Source: Candidatus Azambacteria bacterium (GTDB lineage Bacteria > Patescibacteriota > Minisyncoccia > GWC2-36-17 > WO2-46-25). From it: a stretch of DNA of 46,383 bases. The stretch spans positions 1 to 46,383 of the forward strand of contig JACQDT010000025.1 in assembly GCA_016200965.1 (NCBI GenBank). The letters are read 5' to 3'. Positions within the stretch are counted from its first letter, which is position 1. The number at the start of each line of letters is the position of its first letter. Below the pieces are notes generated by a model, which worked only from the letters and a program-made list of their open reading frames with translations, had not been told where the DNA came from and ran no database searches. Below are positions 1 to 8,435 of the stretch, piece by piece. The translations under genes and the position numbers were made by a program.

Positions 1-1
1 C

Positions 2-3000
2 GACGGAGCGAATGGGAATGCCGCAGACCTCACGAGTAAGATCTCCTCGTTTTGGTCAACGAACGCGGTGAACGCGCTCGCCTATGACGCGACGTCGGGC
101 GCGGTGTATATCGGGGGATCGGGAGGGAAGTTTGGGAGATTGAGTGTCGGGAACGGCGGTTTATCGGGCACCTACACCTCCGCTGTCTATGATACGGGGC
201 AGGCGACTGATTTTGCAACGGTATCTTGGACGGAAACGCTCAACGGGCAGACCCTTGCGATGAGCGTGAGGGCGGGCAATTCCAATCCTCCCACGGACGG
301 AGCGTGGACGGCGGTCGCAAACGGAGCGGACACCGGCGCGGTGTTTGACGGCAAACGGTATGTGCAGTATCAGGCGGCGTTTTCCACGACGGACGCCGCG
401 TTTTTGCCGAGCTTGGACAGTATGCAGATCAACTGGCAGACCGCCGCCAATTATAATTTCTCTCTCTCTTACTTGTCCTCATTTAGCAGTATACTCGCGG
501 GGCAGTCGGTGCGCGTGGGTTCGGTGACGGTGGCAGCGCAAAGCCCGCAGGACGCATCTATTGTCGACCGCACCAATCTCACTTCTTCCGATTCACATGT
601 TACTTTCTCTCCAAATGCGTATTGCACGCCAAGTAGCGGGAGCTGTGTAGTGGATGTATACGCGTCATTTCCCTCCACAGGCACGTATGCCATAACTCTG
701 ACGGGGAATAATGCGTCGGCAACATATCCGTACGGTCTTACCGCCACTACGTCGTTCTCGCTCACCGTTTCCCCGCAGATGACGTACATGCTCGGTTTAA
801 GCGCGAATTCCGGCGAGGTTATCCGCTCGTCGGCGTCGGGCGCGTATGCAACGCCGACATTTCAGACTATGCTGACCGTCACGCGCACGGGCGGCGCGGA
901 TGAGGGCGTTGCTTCCATCACTGCCGCCGCGCCTTCGGGCATCACCGCCGATCCCTCTCCATTGAACTCCGCGCCGTTTGGAACGACATTTACCAGTATT
1001 ATCACCATGAGCGCGGCAAGCACCGTCACCGCAGGCGACTATACGTTTACTATCACGGTGGTGCCGGCGCTTTCAGGCAGTTCCAATCAGCAAACTATTT
1101 CATTCACCCTGCAGGTACGCGATCCGCTTTCGTATTCGCTTGCGGGAGGGTCGGGTACGGTGACGCAGGGCAACACGATCAGCGCGTATATTCCGGCAAA
1201 TTATTCTTCGGGGGGGTCTGAAACGGTACAATCGTTTTCCGTCGTTTCCATTGTGCCTTCCGTTTCCCTTGCCTCCGGCGAGTCGCTTCCTTCGGTGTCG
1301 TTTCCCACCTCTTCCTGCGGCCCCCTGCCCCCGAGTAACGCCACCTGCGCGCGCATGAGCGTGCAGACCTTTTCAAATACGCCCGCGTATGTGTATACCA
1401 TCACCGTCACCGCGCGGTCGCAGATTACGAACTCCGCGCCGACGTCCGACGCGGTGTATACACTTACCGTGACCGGTCCGTATGATTTCTCGCTTGCCTA
1501 CGGCGCGCCCGTTGCGCCGTGTACGCAAAGCACGTCATGCTCCGTGGAGCAGTCAAATACCATGCAAATTGCCGTGAATATCACCTCAACCGCGCTTGCG
1601 GGTGAACCAGTCGCGCTCACGGTTTCCGGGAGTCCGGTGACCCCCGGCATCTCATATTTCCAAGATAGCGCAACGAATTCCACATCCTGTTCTCCTTACA
1701 GCGGCCATGCGTGCGTGGCGACTATCACTATTTTAACCACCAGCGCCACTTCACAAAACATTTATCTTGTGTACATTACCGGCAACACGCTGGCTAGCAG
1801 CATTCCGCGCAATCATACGCTTACCCCCGAATACACGCTTACCGTCACGGAGGGGTTCACGTTTGATATTACACTGGGGCCTCCCGCGTCGGGAACCACC
1901 ATCAATACGGGGAACATGACCGTGAGCGTGCAGGCGACCGTGACGCTCCGCACCGGCACCGCTCCCCAGCCGGTCACGCTTGCCGTATTCGGATCGCTTC
2001 CTTCCGGAGTCACTGCGACATTTCCCTCCAATAATCCCTGCACTCCTTCCTGCTCGCAGATTATCGCGTTGCGCGCGCAAGGGACTACGGCAGGAAATTA
2101 TACCATTACCATCAGAGGACAGTACGGCACGTATATCGTGGATAAAACATATGTGCTGACGGTGGAAGATCCGTTTGATTTTTGTCTAAAATGGACGGCG
2201 GGCAATCCGTGTTCAGGCGCTTCCGCGACAGGAGACATTTTTACCATTCCAAGCGCCGCTCCGCTTGATGTGCCGTATTCGGCAACATGGAACGCGGGCG
2301 GGACGGCCGCCGTCTCATTCGCCGCTCCTTCGCCTGCCGCGCAATTAAGCGTCAGCATAAGCCCCAGCGGATGCGGTACGCTTAATCAAACTACATCGTG
2401 TCCAGGGACTATTTCATTTGAGGCGCTTTCCGGCCTTACTCCCGCGACCTATACCGTAACTATGACGGCGTTTTCCAGTTCCCTTTCGGGAAGCGTGTCC
2501 AAAAGCATTATCATGCGCCTGACCGTGGGATCCTCGTTTCGTTTTTCACTCGCTCTTTCCCCGGATTCGGCGCGGGTGGATCCGAAGCCGGGCGTCACTT
2601 CCGCGGACGTCATCGCCGCGCTCACCAATCCGCCGGCGGGGCCCGTTACGCTCTCCATCCAAAATGAAACCAAAAACTATACGTTGCCGGCGGGGGTTAC
2701 GGCAAGTTTCACCGGGTCGCCATGCACCCCGTCATCGGATGCGATAGGCGCGACCTGTCCCGCGCCGCCGCAGGTGACTTTTTCGGTGGCGGCAAGCGCG
2801 GCCGATGGTGTGTACAATGTTCCTATTTTTGGTTCAAGCGGACCGGCGGAGGTGGTGGCGTATTTTACGCTGAAAATAGGGCCGCTTAATCTCACACAGT
2901 ACCAGTCCTCCGATCTTCTTACCGAGGCCCATCAGCGGCCGGCGCCTTTCTTCATGTGGTCTCCGCAAGCGCCGTTTGTGGGAGATCAGGTGAATTTTGA

Positions 3001-3307
3001 CGCGGCATCTTCTACCGTATGGGGCGGCTCCGGAATGGTTCCCGCAGACGTCACGAACGCATATTTCGGATGGAGTTTTACGGGCATCAACAGCCCAACT
3101 GTTTCAAACAGCTATACCGCGTCGGGCATCGCCATCCCAACACTTTCCGTGAGGGACACCAATCCGTCATCGGTGTGTTACACGAGCGTTGCCACCGACA
3201 CCACGCAGACCGAAGCGTGCCAGTGCGCGACCAGCACCGATGCGTTTTTAAACGGAGGCATCACCGTATCCAAGCCGCGGCCGTTTTTCAGAGAAATTAA
3301 ACCGTAG
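2..3307 (+). CDS. Giant secreted beta-propeller/Ig-like repeat protein (5' partial)
   Basis: The frame is open to the first bases of the window, so the N-terminus lies upstream; the GTG at 68 is internal. The visible start resembles the last blade of a beta-propeller (LAYDATSGAVYIGG), followed by a jelly-roll-like segment (VYDTG to MQINW, about residues 60-145). Then come about eight Ig-like repeats of roughly 100 residues, each built as YxFSLS...PSGV...CTPS..C...G.Y.ITVTG...LTV, with paired cysteines. A PKD-like domain precedes a proline-rich end (PRPFFREIKP). Composition is Thr/Ser/Ala-rich and Lys-poor, as in surface proteins. It lies 21 bp upstream of pilM, so a pilus-associated adhesin or envelope protein is possible, but that role is inferred from position only. 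Confidence 0.8.
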   Translation, partial: DGANGNAADLTSKISSFWSTNAVNALAYDATSGAVYIGGSGGKFGRLSVGNGGLSGTYTSAVYDTGQATDFATVSWTETLNGQTLAMSVRAGNSNPPTDGAWTAVANGADTGAVFDGKRYVQYQAAFSTTDAAFLPSLDSMQINWQTAANYNFSLSYLSSFSSILAGQSVRVGSVTVAAQSPQDASIVDRTNLTSSDSHVTFSPNAYCTPSSGSCVVDVYASFPSTGTYAITLTGNNASATYPYGLTATTSFSLTVSPQMTYMLGLSANSGEVIRSSASGAYATPTFQTMLTVTRTGGADEGVASITAAAPSGITADPSPLNSAPFGTTFTSIITMSAASTVTAGDYTFTITVVPALSGSSNQQTISFTLQVRDPLSYSLAGGSGTVTQGNTISAYIPANYSSGGSETVQSFSVVSIVPSVSLASGESLPSVSFPTSSCGPLPPSNATCARMSVQTFSNTPAYVYTITVTARSQITNSAPTSDAVYTLTVTGPYDFSLAYGAPVAPCTQSTSCSVEQSNTMQIAVNITSTALAGEPVALTVSGSPVTPGISYFQDSATNSTSCSPYSGHACVATITILTTSATSQNIYLVYITGNTLASSIPRNHTLTPEYTLTVTEGFTFDITLGPPASGTTINTGNMTVSVQATVTLRTGTAPQPVTLAVFGSLPSGVTATFPSNNPCTPSCSQIIALRAQGTTAGNYTITIRGQYGTYIVDKTYVLTVEDPFDFCLKWTAGNPCSGASATGDIFTIPSAAPLDVPYSATWNAGGTAAVSFAAPSPAAQLSVSISPSGCGTLNQTTSCPGTISFEALSGLTPATYTVTMTAFSSSLSGSVSKSIIMRLTVGSSFRFSLALSPDSARVDPKPGVTSADVIAALTNPPAGPVTLSIQNETKNYTLPAGVTASFTGSPCTPSSDAIGATCPAPPQVTFSVAASAADGVYNVPIFGSSGPAEVVAYFTLKIGPLNLTQYQSSDLLTEAHQRPAPFFMWSPQAPFVGDQVNFDAASSTVWGGSGMVPADVTNAYFGWSFTGINSPTVSNSYTASGIAIPTLSVRDTNPSSVCYTSVATDTTQTEACQCATSTDAFLNGGITVSKPRPFFREIKP

Positions 3308-3328
3308 CAGGGAAGCATCCGCTCAGTT

Positions 3329-4471
3329 ATGAAACTATTCAATTTTCTCAAACCAAAGAGCTATTTGGGGATCGATATCGGAACGTCGGCAATTAAAATC
3401 GTTCAACTTTCGCATGCGCGCGACACGTTTCGGGTTGAACAGTACGGCGAGATTACATTTTTTTCCAAGGAAGCGCCGATGGAAGTATACCAGCAAAGCT
3501 CGTTGAAAATGCCAGATGAACAGGTGGCGGAACTGGTGCGCAAAATACTGCATGAGTCGAAAGTTACCGCGACAAAAGCCGCGATGTCGTTGCCGGTGTT
3601 TTCAAGTTTTTCCACCATCATTGAACTGCCGCCGATGCCCAAAGACGAAATGGAAAAAGCGATTCAGTTTGAAGCGCGCCAGTACGTGCCCATTCCCATC
3701 AGTGAAGTATCACTTGATTCGTTGGTGCTGGGCGAAGAGCGGAAACAACAACAAGAAGAAAATCACGCCGGGCGGGAGGAAGCGGAGGATCAGGGATGGC
3801 GCGCCGACCCCCGGGCACAAAAGTCAAAAAAGCTGGAAATTTTGCTTATTGCCGTGCCGAATGAGATCAAGAAAAAATATGAACACATCGCTCAACTTGC
3901 CGGACTTGAACTCACAGCGCTTGAGATGGAAACGTTCCCGTTGGCACGCGCCATGCTCAAAGGCAATCCTACGGTGACTGCGGTAGTGGACATTGGCGCG
4001 CGTTCCACCGACATTTGCATTGCTGACGGGGGAGTCGTGAGAATTTCCCACAACTTTGAGTTTTCCGGCGTGGATATTACCAAAGCGTACGGCGAATTTG
4101 CAAAGTTGGATTACGTTGAGGCGGAAAAAAGGAAAAAAGTAACGGGACTCAATCTGACGCCGGGACAACTGCTCGGCGCAGCGGGACTCCTTGCGATTAT
4201 TGACGATATTATCAACGAAACCGAACGCATCACGCACTCGTATTTCAATAAAACAGGAAGAATGGTGACGCGCGTGGTGCTCGCGGGAGGCGTGTCGCGC
4301 ATGCCCGGGCTTCTTGAGCAGTTTCGCGAACGATTTTCATCCCTTCCCGCCGACGCCGTTTCCATAGGAAACCCCTTCAGCGGCCTTGTGTACCCCAGAG
4401 AACTTGAAAAAATTCTTCAGGAAATAGGCCCCTCTTTTGCGGTGGCGGTAGGGCTCGCGATGCGGCGTTAG
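3329..4471 (+). CDS. pilM: Type IV pilus assembly ATPase-like protein PilM
   Basis: Actin-fold cytoplasmic protein of the pilus inner-membrane platform, which binds the N-terminus of PilN. The N-terminal phosphate-1 motif (YLGIDIGTSAIKIVQL, residues 12-27), the phosphate-2 region (AVVDIGARSTDICIADGG) and the adenosine motif (VVLAGGVSRMPGL) are all visible. Length is 380 residues, slightly above the usual 350 because of a charged insertion near residues 135-165 (QQQEENHAGREE). It opens the pilus locus and is followed by pilN- and pilO-like genes, the conserved order. Confidence 0.95.
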   Translation: MKLFNFLKPKSYLGIDIGTSAIKIVQLSHARDTFRVEQYGEITFFSKEAPMEVYQQSSLKMPDEQVAELVRKILHESKVTATKAAMSLPVFSSFSTIIELPPMPKDEMEKAIQFEARQYVPIPISEVSLDSLVLGEERKQQQEENHAGREEAEDQGWRADPRAQKSKKLEILLIAVPNEIKKKYEHIAQLAGLELTALEMETFPLARAMLKGNPTVTAVVDIGARSTDICIADGGVVRISHNFEFSGVDITKAYGEFAKLDYVEAEKRKKVTGLNLTPGQLLGAAGLLAIIDDIINETERITHSYFNKTGRMVTRVVLAGGVSRMPGLLEQFRERFSSLPADAVSIGNPFSGLVYPRELEKILQEIGPSFAVAVGLAMRR

Positions 4472-4476
4472 GCGGC

Positions 4477-4518
4477 GAATAGCAAATAGCAAATAGCAAA
4501 TAGCGAATAGCGAATAGC
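4477..4518 (+). repeat. Heptamer tandem repeat (GAATAGC/AAATAGC x6)
   Basis: Six uninterrupted 7-bp units follow the pilM stop codon: one GAATAGC, three AAATAGC and two GAATAGC. Inverse-complement copies (GCTATTTG...GCTATTC) occur at 4579-4599, so the pair can form an imperfect hairpin around the putative pilN promoter. Other heptamer arrays with different units occur throughout the window. Confidence 0.9.
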
Positions 4519-4562
4519 AGGAGCGCGCCGGCTGTTTGGTAGCATTTCTTTGTTTTGTAATG

Positions 4563-4568
4563 TATAAT
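4563..4568 (+). promoter_or_regulatory. Possible -10 element for pilN
   Basis: A perfect TATAAT lies 40 bp before the pilN-like start codon in an AT-rich stretch. No convincing -35 box occurs at 16-18 bp, so this is a weak promoter call. Confidence 0.35.
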
Positions 4569-4607
4569 AATGAATGATGCTATTTGCAATCAGCTATTCA
4601 CTACACA

Positions 4608-5150
4608 ATGCCTGACGTATCTTTGCTTCAGCGTGAATATTATGGCGAACAAGAGCAAGAAAGCCGTTTGCCCGGCGTCGTTTTTACCGCCGCATTGAGC
4701 GCGCTTCTCATTGTCATCGCCGCGTACGTGGGCCTTTTTCTCTATAACCGAGTGCTGGTATCAAGGGCCGACGCCATCGCGAAGCATACTAAGGATTTAA
4801 AAGTAGAGGACATGGCGGAGACCATTAAAGATCTGGAAGCATTGGGAGTGCAAACAAAAAACCTCAAAATGCTTCGCGAAGCGCACACCTATTCCACAAA
4901 AATGTTTGCGTATATGGAAAGCGCAACGCATCCCGCGTCTCGTTTTTCCGACACCATTATCGACGCAGTGGAAAAAACGATACAAGCGAAAGGATTTATT
5001 TCTTCTCCTGTGCTGCTTGCGCGCCAGGTGGAAATCTACGAAAAGGACAAAAAAGAAGGGCGCATTCTTGATTTTAGCCTGCAGAACATAGGGTACGGAG
5101 AGAGACAAGCGGTCGCGTTTAACCTTGTGCTTACTCTCGGCAAACCATAA
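4608..5150 (+). CDS. PilN-like pilus inner-membrane platform protein
   Basis: Bitopic membrane protein of 180 residues. A cytoplasmic N-terminal segment (MPDVSLLQREYYGEQEQESR) is followed by one transmembrane helix near residues 24-48 and then a coiled-coil and periplasmic domain. This layout, and the position between pilM and a PilO-like gene, fits PilN, whose N-terminus binds PilM. Sequence similarity to classical PilN is low, so the call rests on architecture and synteny. The ATG at 4608 is chosen because residues upstream of it are encoded by the heptamer repeat and only a TTG is available there. Confidence 0.7.
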   Translation: MPDVSLLQREYYGEQEQESRLPGVVFTAALSALLIVIAAYVGLFLYNRVLVSRADAIAKHTKDLKVEDMAETIKDLEALGVQTKNLKMLREAHTYSTKMFAYMESATHPASRFSDTIIDAVEKTIQAKGFISSPVLLARQVEIYEKDKKEGRILDFSLQNIGYGERQAVAFNLVLTLGKP

Positions 5151-5152
5151 TT

Positions 5153-5737
5153 ATGGACAGACGTTATGTTATCGCGGGTTTGTTTTTCGCGGCGGCGGCG
5201 ATTATGGCTGTCGTGCTTGTGTATCCGGCGTATCAGCGAATGCTCAGCGCTTCGCGGTCCGTCGCACACAGCCAGGAAGAATTCAATGCTCGGGCGGGGG
5301 TTGTCAAGGAGATAAGCAAACTGAAAGGGCAATATAAGCAAATGGAAAAAGATATAACGAATGTGTTTGAAATCCTCCCTCTTTTCGGCACGCGGAGCAT
5401 CTCCGAATTTTTCATAGAACTTGAAGGGCTGTCCGCTCAAAGCGGCGTTTCACTTGAGACCGTAAGCTTCAGTCAGAGCAAAGCGAAAGAGGTGAAAAGC
5501 GGCAAAAGAGGGTATACTGCCGTCAACGCCCGGATTGCGTTTAAGGGATCGTATGAAAACACGAAGAGATTCGTGCGGGCGATTGAAACAAACAAACATC
5601 TCATGGATGTAAAGGATATTGCGCTGGCTCCGCCGCAGATGTCCGCCGGAAAATCGGAAAAAGAGAAAACGGATGTCGTTTCCGAACGAACCGATTTATT
5701 TTCGGTTAAAATATCTCTTGACGCGTATTATCAATAA
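5153..5737 (+). CDS. PilO-like pilus inner-membrane platform protein
   Basis: 194-residue bitopic protein with a short N-terminus, one transmembrane helix (about residues 6-25, VIAGLFFAAAAIMAVVLVYP), a coiled coil (about 35-75) and a ferredoxin-like periplasmic domain (from about 80, including the ISEFFIELEGLSAQSGVSLE segment typical of PilO). It begins 2 bp after the preceding stop. PilN and PilO normally heterodimerise through the coiled coil. Confidence 0.78.
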   Translation: MDRRYVIAGLFFAAAAIMAVVLVYPAYQRMLSASRSVAHSQEEFNARAGVVKEISKLKGQYKQMEKDITNVFEILPLFGTRSISEFFIELEGLSAQSGVSLETVSFSQSKAKEVKSGKRGYTAVNARIAFKGSYENTKRFVRAIETNKHLMDVKDIALAPPQMSAGKSEKEKTDVVSERTDLFSVKISLDAYYQ

Positions 5738-5744
5738 TGAACCG

Positions 5745-6041
5745 ATGAATCTTCTTCCTCAAAATCCAAAATCGCGCCAGGCAGCGCTTATCGGAATGCT
5801 CGCGGCAGTCCTCTTATTCGGTTTCGGCTTTTTCTACATCAGATATTTTGCGCAAGAATCTCCCGCTGTTTTTGATGAAACGGCGCTCCCGCAAGCGTCT
5901 CAGAATGCCGTGTATACGATAGAGCGAAATATTACCGCGCTTCAGGAAGAACTGAAAAACGGGTTTTACGCGTCGTTAAAGAAATACCGTTGGATCCCCG
6001 ACACAACCGCGCCCGGAAAAGCGAATCCATTCATACAATAA
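5745..6041 (+). CDS. Small single-pass membrane protein of the pilus operon
   Basis: 98-residue protein with one transmembrane helix at about residues 14-35 (AALIGMLAAVLLFGFGFFYI) and a short extracytoplasmic tail. The ATG at 5745 overlaps a second out-of-frame ATG at 5737 that stops after three codons. The location between pilO and pilB is where a PilP-type lipoprotein sits in Gram-negative loci, but there is no lipobox and no recognisable PilP domain. An envelope without an outer membrane would not need the secretin link that PilP provides. Function unknown. Confidence 0.65.
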   Translation: MNLLPQNPKSRQAALIGMLAAVLLFGFGFFYIRYFAQESPAVFDETALPQASQNAVYTIERNITALQEELKNGFYASLKKYRWIPDTTAPGKANPFIQ

Positions 6042-6042
6042 A

Positions 6043-6094
6043 CCTTTAACCTTTGACATTTGATTGTCACGTGCCAGATGTCACGTGTCAAATG
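6043..6094 (+). repeat. Degenerate heptamer repeat upstream of pilB
   Basis: Seven successive 7-bp units can be read: CCTTTAA, CCTTTGA, CATTTGA, TTGTCAC, GTGCCAG, ATGTCAC, GTGTCAA. The first half and second half are partly complementary (CATTTGA versus GTCAAATG), so the spacer can fold on itself. Confidence 0.65.
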
Positions 6095-6107
6095 TGCGCG
6101 AAGCGCT

Positions 6108-7826
6108 ATGCCCATCACTCTTATTGACATTCTTCTTCGGGACAGAAAAATAACCGCCGCGGAGGCGGACTCTTTTCGCCGCGAGCTTAGAACGAAACGT
6201 ATCACCGAGGAGGATTCGTTGCTCGCGAAGCTTCCCGAAGAAATAGTGTTTGAGGCAAAAAGCAAGTTTTACGGCGTGCCGCTTAAAAAATTAGATGAAG
6301 ATCATACCATTCCGCCCGAGATGCTTACGTATATTCCCGAGGAAGCGGCGCGGACGTATAAATTTATCGCTCTTTCAAGAATTGACAGCGATACCATTGA
6401 GGTGGGGATGGTGAATCCTCAGGATGTGCGCGTGCTGGACGCGCTCAAGTTTACGCTGACCAGCAAGAATGTGAACGCGAAGATTTTGCTTATTACTCCG
6501 AAGCAATTTGAAATGTTGTTCCAGCAGTATTCCAGTTTGCACGGCGAAGTAAAAGAGGCCTTGCAGAATTTGGAAGAAGATATCGCGGACATTGACGCGA
6601 TGGCGGGCCCGAAAATAGACACAACCGAGCTCACCGCCAATGCCCCGATTGCGCGCGTGGTGGCGGTTATTTTCAAACATGCCTTTGAAGGGAACGCGTC
6701 GGACGTGCACATTGAGCCGCTTGATAAAAACACGCGGGTGCGGTTTCGCGTGGACGGCATATTGCATACGAGTTTGCTTCTGCCCAAGTCCATTCACGCG
6801 GCGATCGTGTCACGCATCAAGATTCTCACCAATATGAAGATAGACGAATCCCGGGTGCCTCAAGACGGGCGATTCCGCTCGCGGATTTCAGGGAGCATTA
6901 TTGATTTTCGCGTCGCCACGTTCCCCACCATCAACGGCGAAAAAGTCGTGATGCGCTTGCTTGATCCGTTCGCGGGAGTAAAATCGCTTGAAGAGCTCGG
7001 CTTTGTGGGAACTAATCTTGAGATGATCAAGCGCGCGGTGCAAAAACCGTATGGGATGATTCTTATCACCGGACCGACCGGATCGGGAAAGTCAACCACG
7101 CTTCAGTCGTTGCTCGGGACGACTAATAAGGAGGGAGCAAACCTGGTGAGCTTGGAAGATCCCGTGGAATATAACATAGAAGGCGTCAATCAGTCGCCGG
7201 TCCGGCCGGAACTTGGCTACACCTACGCGCTTGGTTTGCGGAGTATTTTGCGTCAAGATCCCGATATTGTCATGGTGGGAGAAATACGCGACGCGGAAAC
7301 CGCCCAGCTCGCGGTGCACGCCGCGCTCACCGGCCATGTGGTGCTCACGACGCTTCATACCAACAACGCGATTGGCGTTATCCCGCGCCTTGTGGATATG
7401 GGCGTAGAGTCCTATTTAGTTCCTTCGGCGGTGGTACTCGCGGTTGCTCAGCGCCTGGTGCGCAAATTATGCAATGATTGCAAACAAAAAGTTCCGGCGG
7501 AAGGACGAGCGAAGAAAATCATTGAAGAAACGGTAGCGGGCATGCCCGACGACACGCAGGCAAAAGTCAGGAGCGATGCGTATTGGATTTGGGAAGCGCC
7601 TGGGTGCGGAAAGTGCGCGCACAAAGGGACCAAAGGCCGGCTTGCGATAGCCGAGGCGCTTGAGATGACACCGGAACTCAAGCGAATTGTCATTGAAGGA
7701 ATCACCGAAGAAAAGATTATTAACGAGTCAAAGCGGCAGAATATGCTCACTATGATACAGGATGGGGTCATGAAGGTGCTTGACGGCATGATTTCGCTGG
7801 AGGAAGTTTTACAATCAACGGTATAG
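6108..7826 (+). CDS. pilB: Type IV pilus extension ATPase PilB
   Basis: Cytoplasmic hexameric ATPase that powers pilin polymerisation. An N-terminal MshEN/GspE_N-type domain (about residues 1-150) is followed by the secretion ATPase core with Walker A GPTGSGKST, the Asp box region, Walker B DIVMVGEIRDAET and the His box HVVLTTLHTNNA. A tetracysteine zinc motif (CNDC...CGKC) near the C-terminus distinguishes PilB/GspE from PilT. The ATG at 6108 gives 572 residues; the frame stays open to a TTG at 6060 but those residues come from the heptamer repeat. Confidence 0.96.
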   Translation: MPITLIDILLRDRKITAAEADSFRRELRTKRITEEDSLLAKLPEEIVFEAKSKFYGVPLKKLDEDHTIPPEMLTYIPEEAARTYKFIALSRIDSDTIEVGMVNPQDVRVLDALKFTLTSKNVNAKILLITPKQFEMLFQQYSSLHGEVKEALQNLEEDIADIDAMAGPKIDTTELTANAPIARVVAVIFKHAFEGNASDVHIEPLDKNTRVRFRVDGILHTSLLLPKSIHAAIVSRIKILTNMKIDESRVPQDGRFRSRISGSIIDFRVATFPTINGEKVVMRLLDPFAGVKSLEELGFVGTNLEMIKRAVQKPYGMILITGPTGSGKSTTLQSLLGTTNKEGANLVSLEDPVEYNIEGVNQSPVRPELGYTYALGLRSILRQDPDIVMVGEIRDAETAQLAVHAALTGHVVLTTLHTNNAIGVIPRLVDMGVESYLVPSAVVLAVAQRLVRKLCNDCKQKVPAEGRAKKIIEETVAGMPDDTQAKVRSDAYWIWEAPGCGKCAHKGTKGRLAIAEALEMTPELKRIVIEGITEEKIINESKRQNMLTMIQDGVMKVLDGMISLEEVLQSTV

Positions 7827-7836
7827 AAGATATAAT
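7808..7836 (+). promoter_or_regulatory. Promoter of the response regulator gene, apparently leaderless
   Basis: TTTACA (7808-7813), a 17-bp spacer and a perfect TATAAT (7831-7836) lie across the pilB stop codon. The expected start point, about 7 bp after the -10 box, falls at the ATG at 7844. Confidence 0.65.
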
Positions 7837-7843
7837 TGACGTT

Positions 7844-8245
7844 ATGAACGAACAGAATAAAAAAACCGTGCTTATCGTGGAGGATGATTCGTTTCTTTCC
7901 GACATGTACGCAACGAAGTTTTCCTCGACCGGGTATGAGGTCAAGCTCGCCCAAGACGGAAAACAGTGTTTTGATATGCTTAAGGAGGGATTGCGGCCGG
8001 ACATCGTGTTGCTTGACATCGTGATGCCGAAAATGGACGGCATCGCTTTGCTTGAAGCCGTCCGGCGCGACGAACAACTGAAACATATTCCCGTGGTACT
8101 GCTCACGAACCTCGGGCAGGAATCCGATATCGCGCGCGGAATGGAATTGGGCGCGGTTGATTATTTAGTGAAGGCACATTTTACGCCGTCGGAAGTGATG
8201 AAAAAGACGGAGGAAATTCTTCGGAAGCTGAAGCACAAAACATAA
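7844..8245 (+). CDS. Single-domain response regulator (CheY-like)
   Basis: 133-residue receiver domain with no output domain. Acidic pair E13/D14/D15 (VEDDSF), phospho-acceptor D58 (DIVLLDIVMPKMDG), conserved Thr (VVLLTNLG) and Lys (YLVKAHF) are present. Between pilB and pilT it probably tunes pilus extension or retraction, as PilG/PilH-type regulators do. No histidine kinase is encoded in the window. It has its own promoter overlapping the end of pilB. Confidence 0.92.
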   Translation: MNEQNKKTVLIVEDDSFLSDMYATKFSSTGYEVKLAQDGKQCFDMLKEGLRPDIVLLDIVMPKMDGIALLEAVRRDEQLKHIPVVLLTNLGQESDIARGMELGAVDYLVKAHFTPSEVMKKTEEILRKLKHKT

Positions 8246-8258
8246 CTTATTTTGATTA

Positions 8259-8429
8259 TGAATTACGAAACGATATTTTTTGTATCGGGCTGGCTGTGGG
8301 AACCTTCGGCGGTGCGCGACAGAAAGGCATTTTTACCTTGCCGGACCCAAAGCGGGGAAGCAAATAAAAATGCTTTTCCGCTCGCGCACTCAAAAGGGAG
8401 GCGCACAAAAAATATCGTTTCGTAATTCA
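8259..8429. repeat. Large inverted repeat between response regulator and pilT
   Basis: Perfect 24-bp arms at 8259-8282 and 8406-8429 enclose about 123 bp. A second pair of nearly complementary arms lies inside (GTGCGCGA...GGCATTTTTA against TAAAAATGC...TCGCGCAC), so most of the 171 bp can form one long hairpin. The right arm ends 6 bp before the pilT start. A short direct repeat (GATTATGAAT) occurs at 8254 and 8432. No other copy is visible in the window. Confidence 0.9.
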
Positions 8430-8435
8430 AAGATT

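Noticed and set aside
68-3307. GTG at 68 as the true start of the Ig-repeat protein
   Set aside because: The frame continues open to base 2 with propeller-like sequence, so the gene is cut by the window edge.
4477-4518. CRISPR array
   Set aside because: The units are 7 bp in direct tandem with no spacers, and no cas gene is present.
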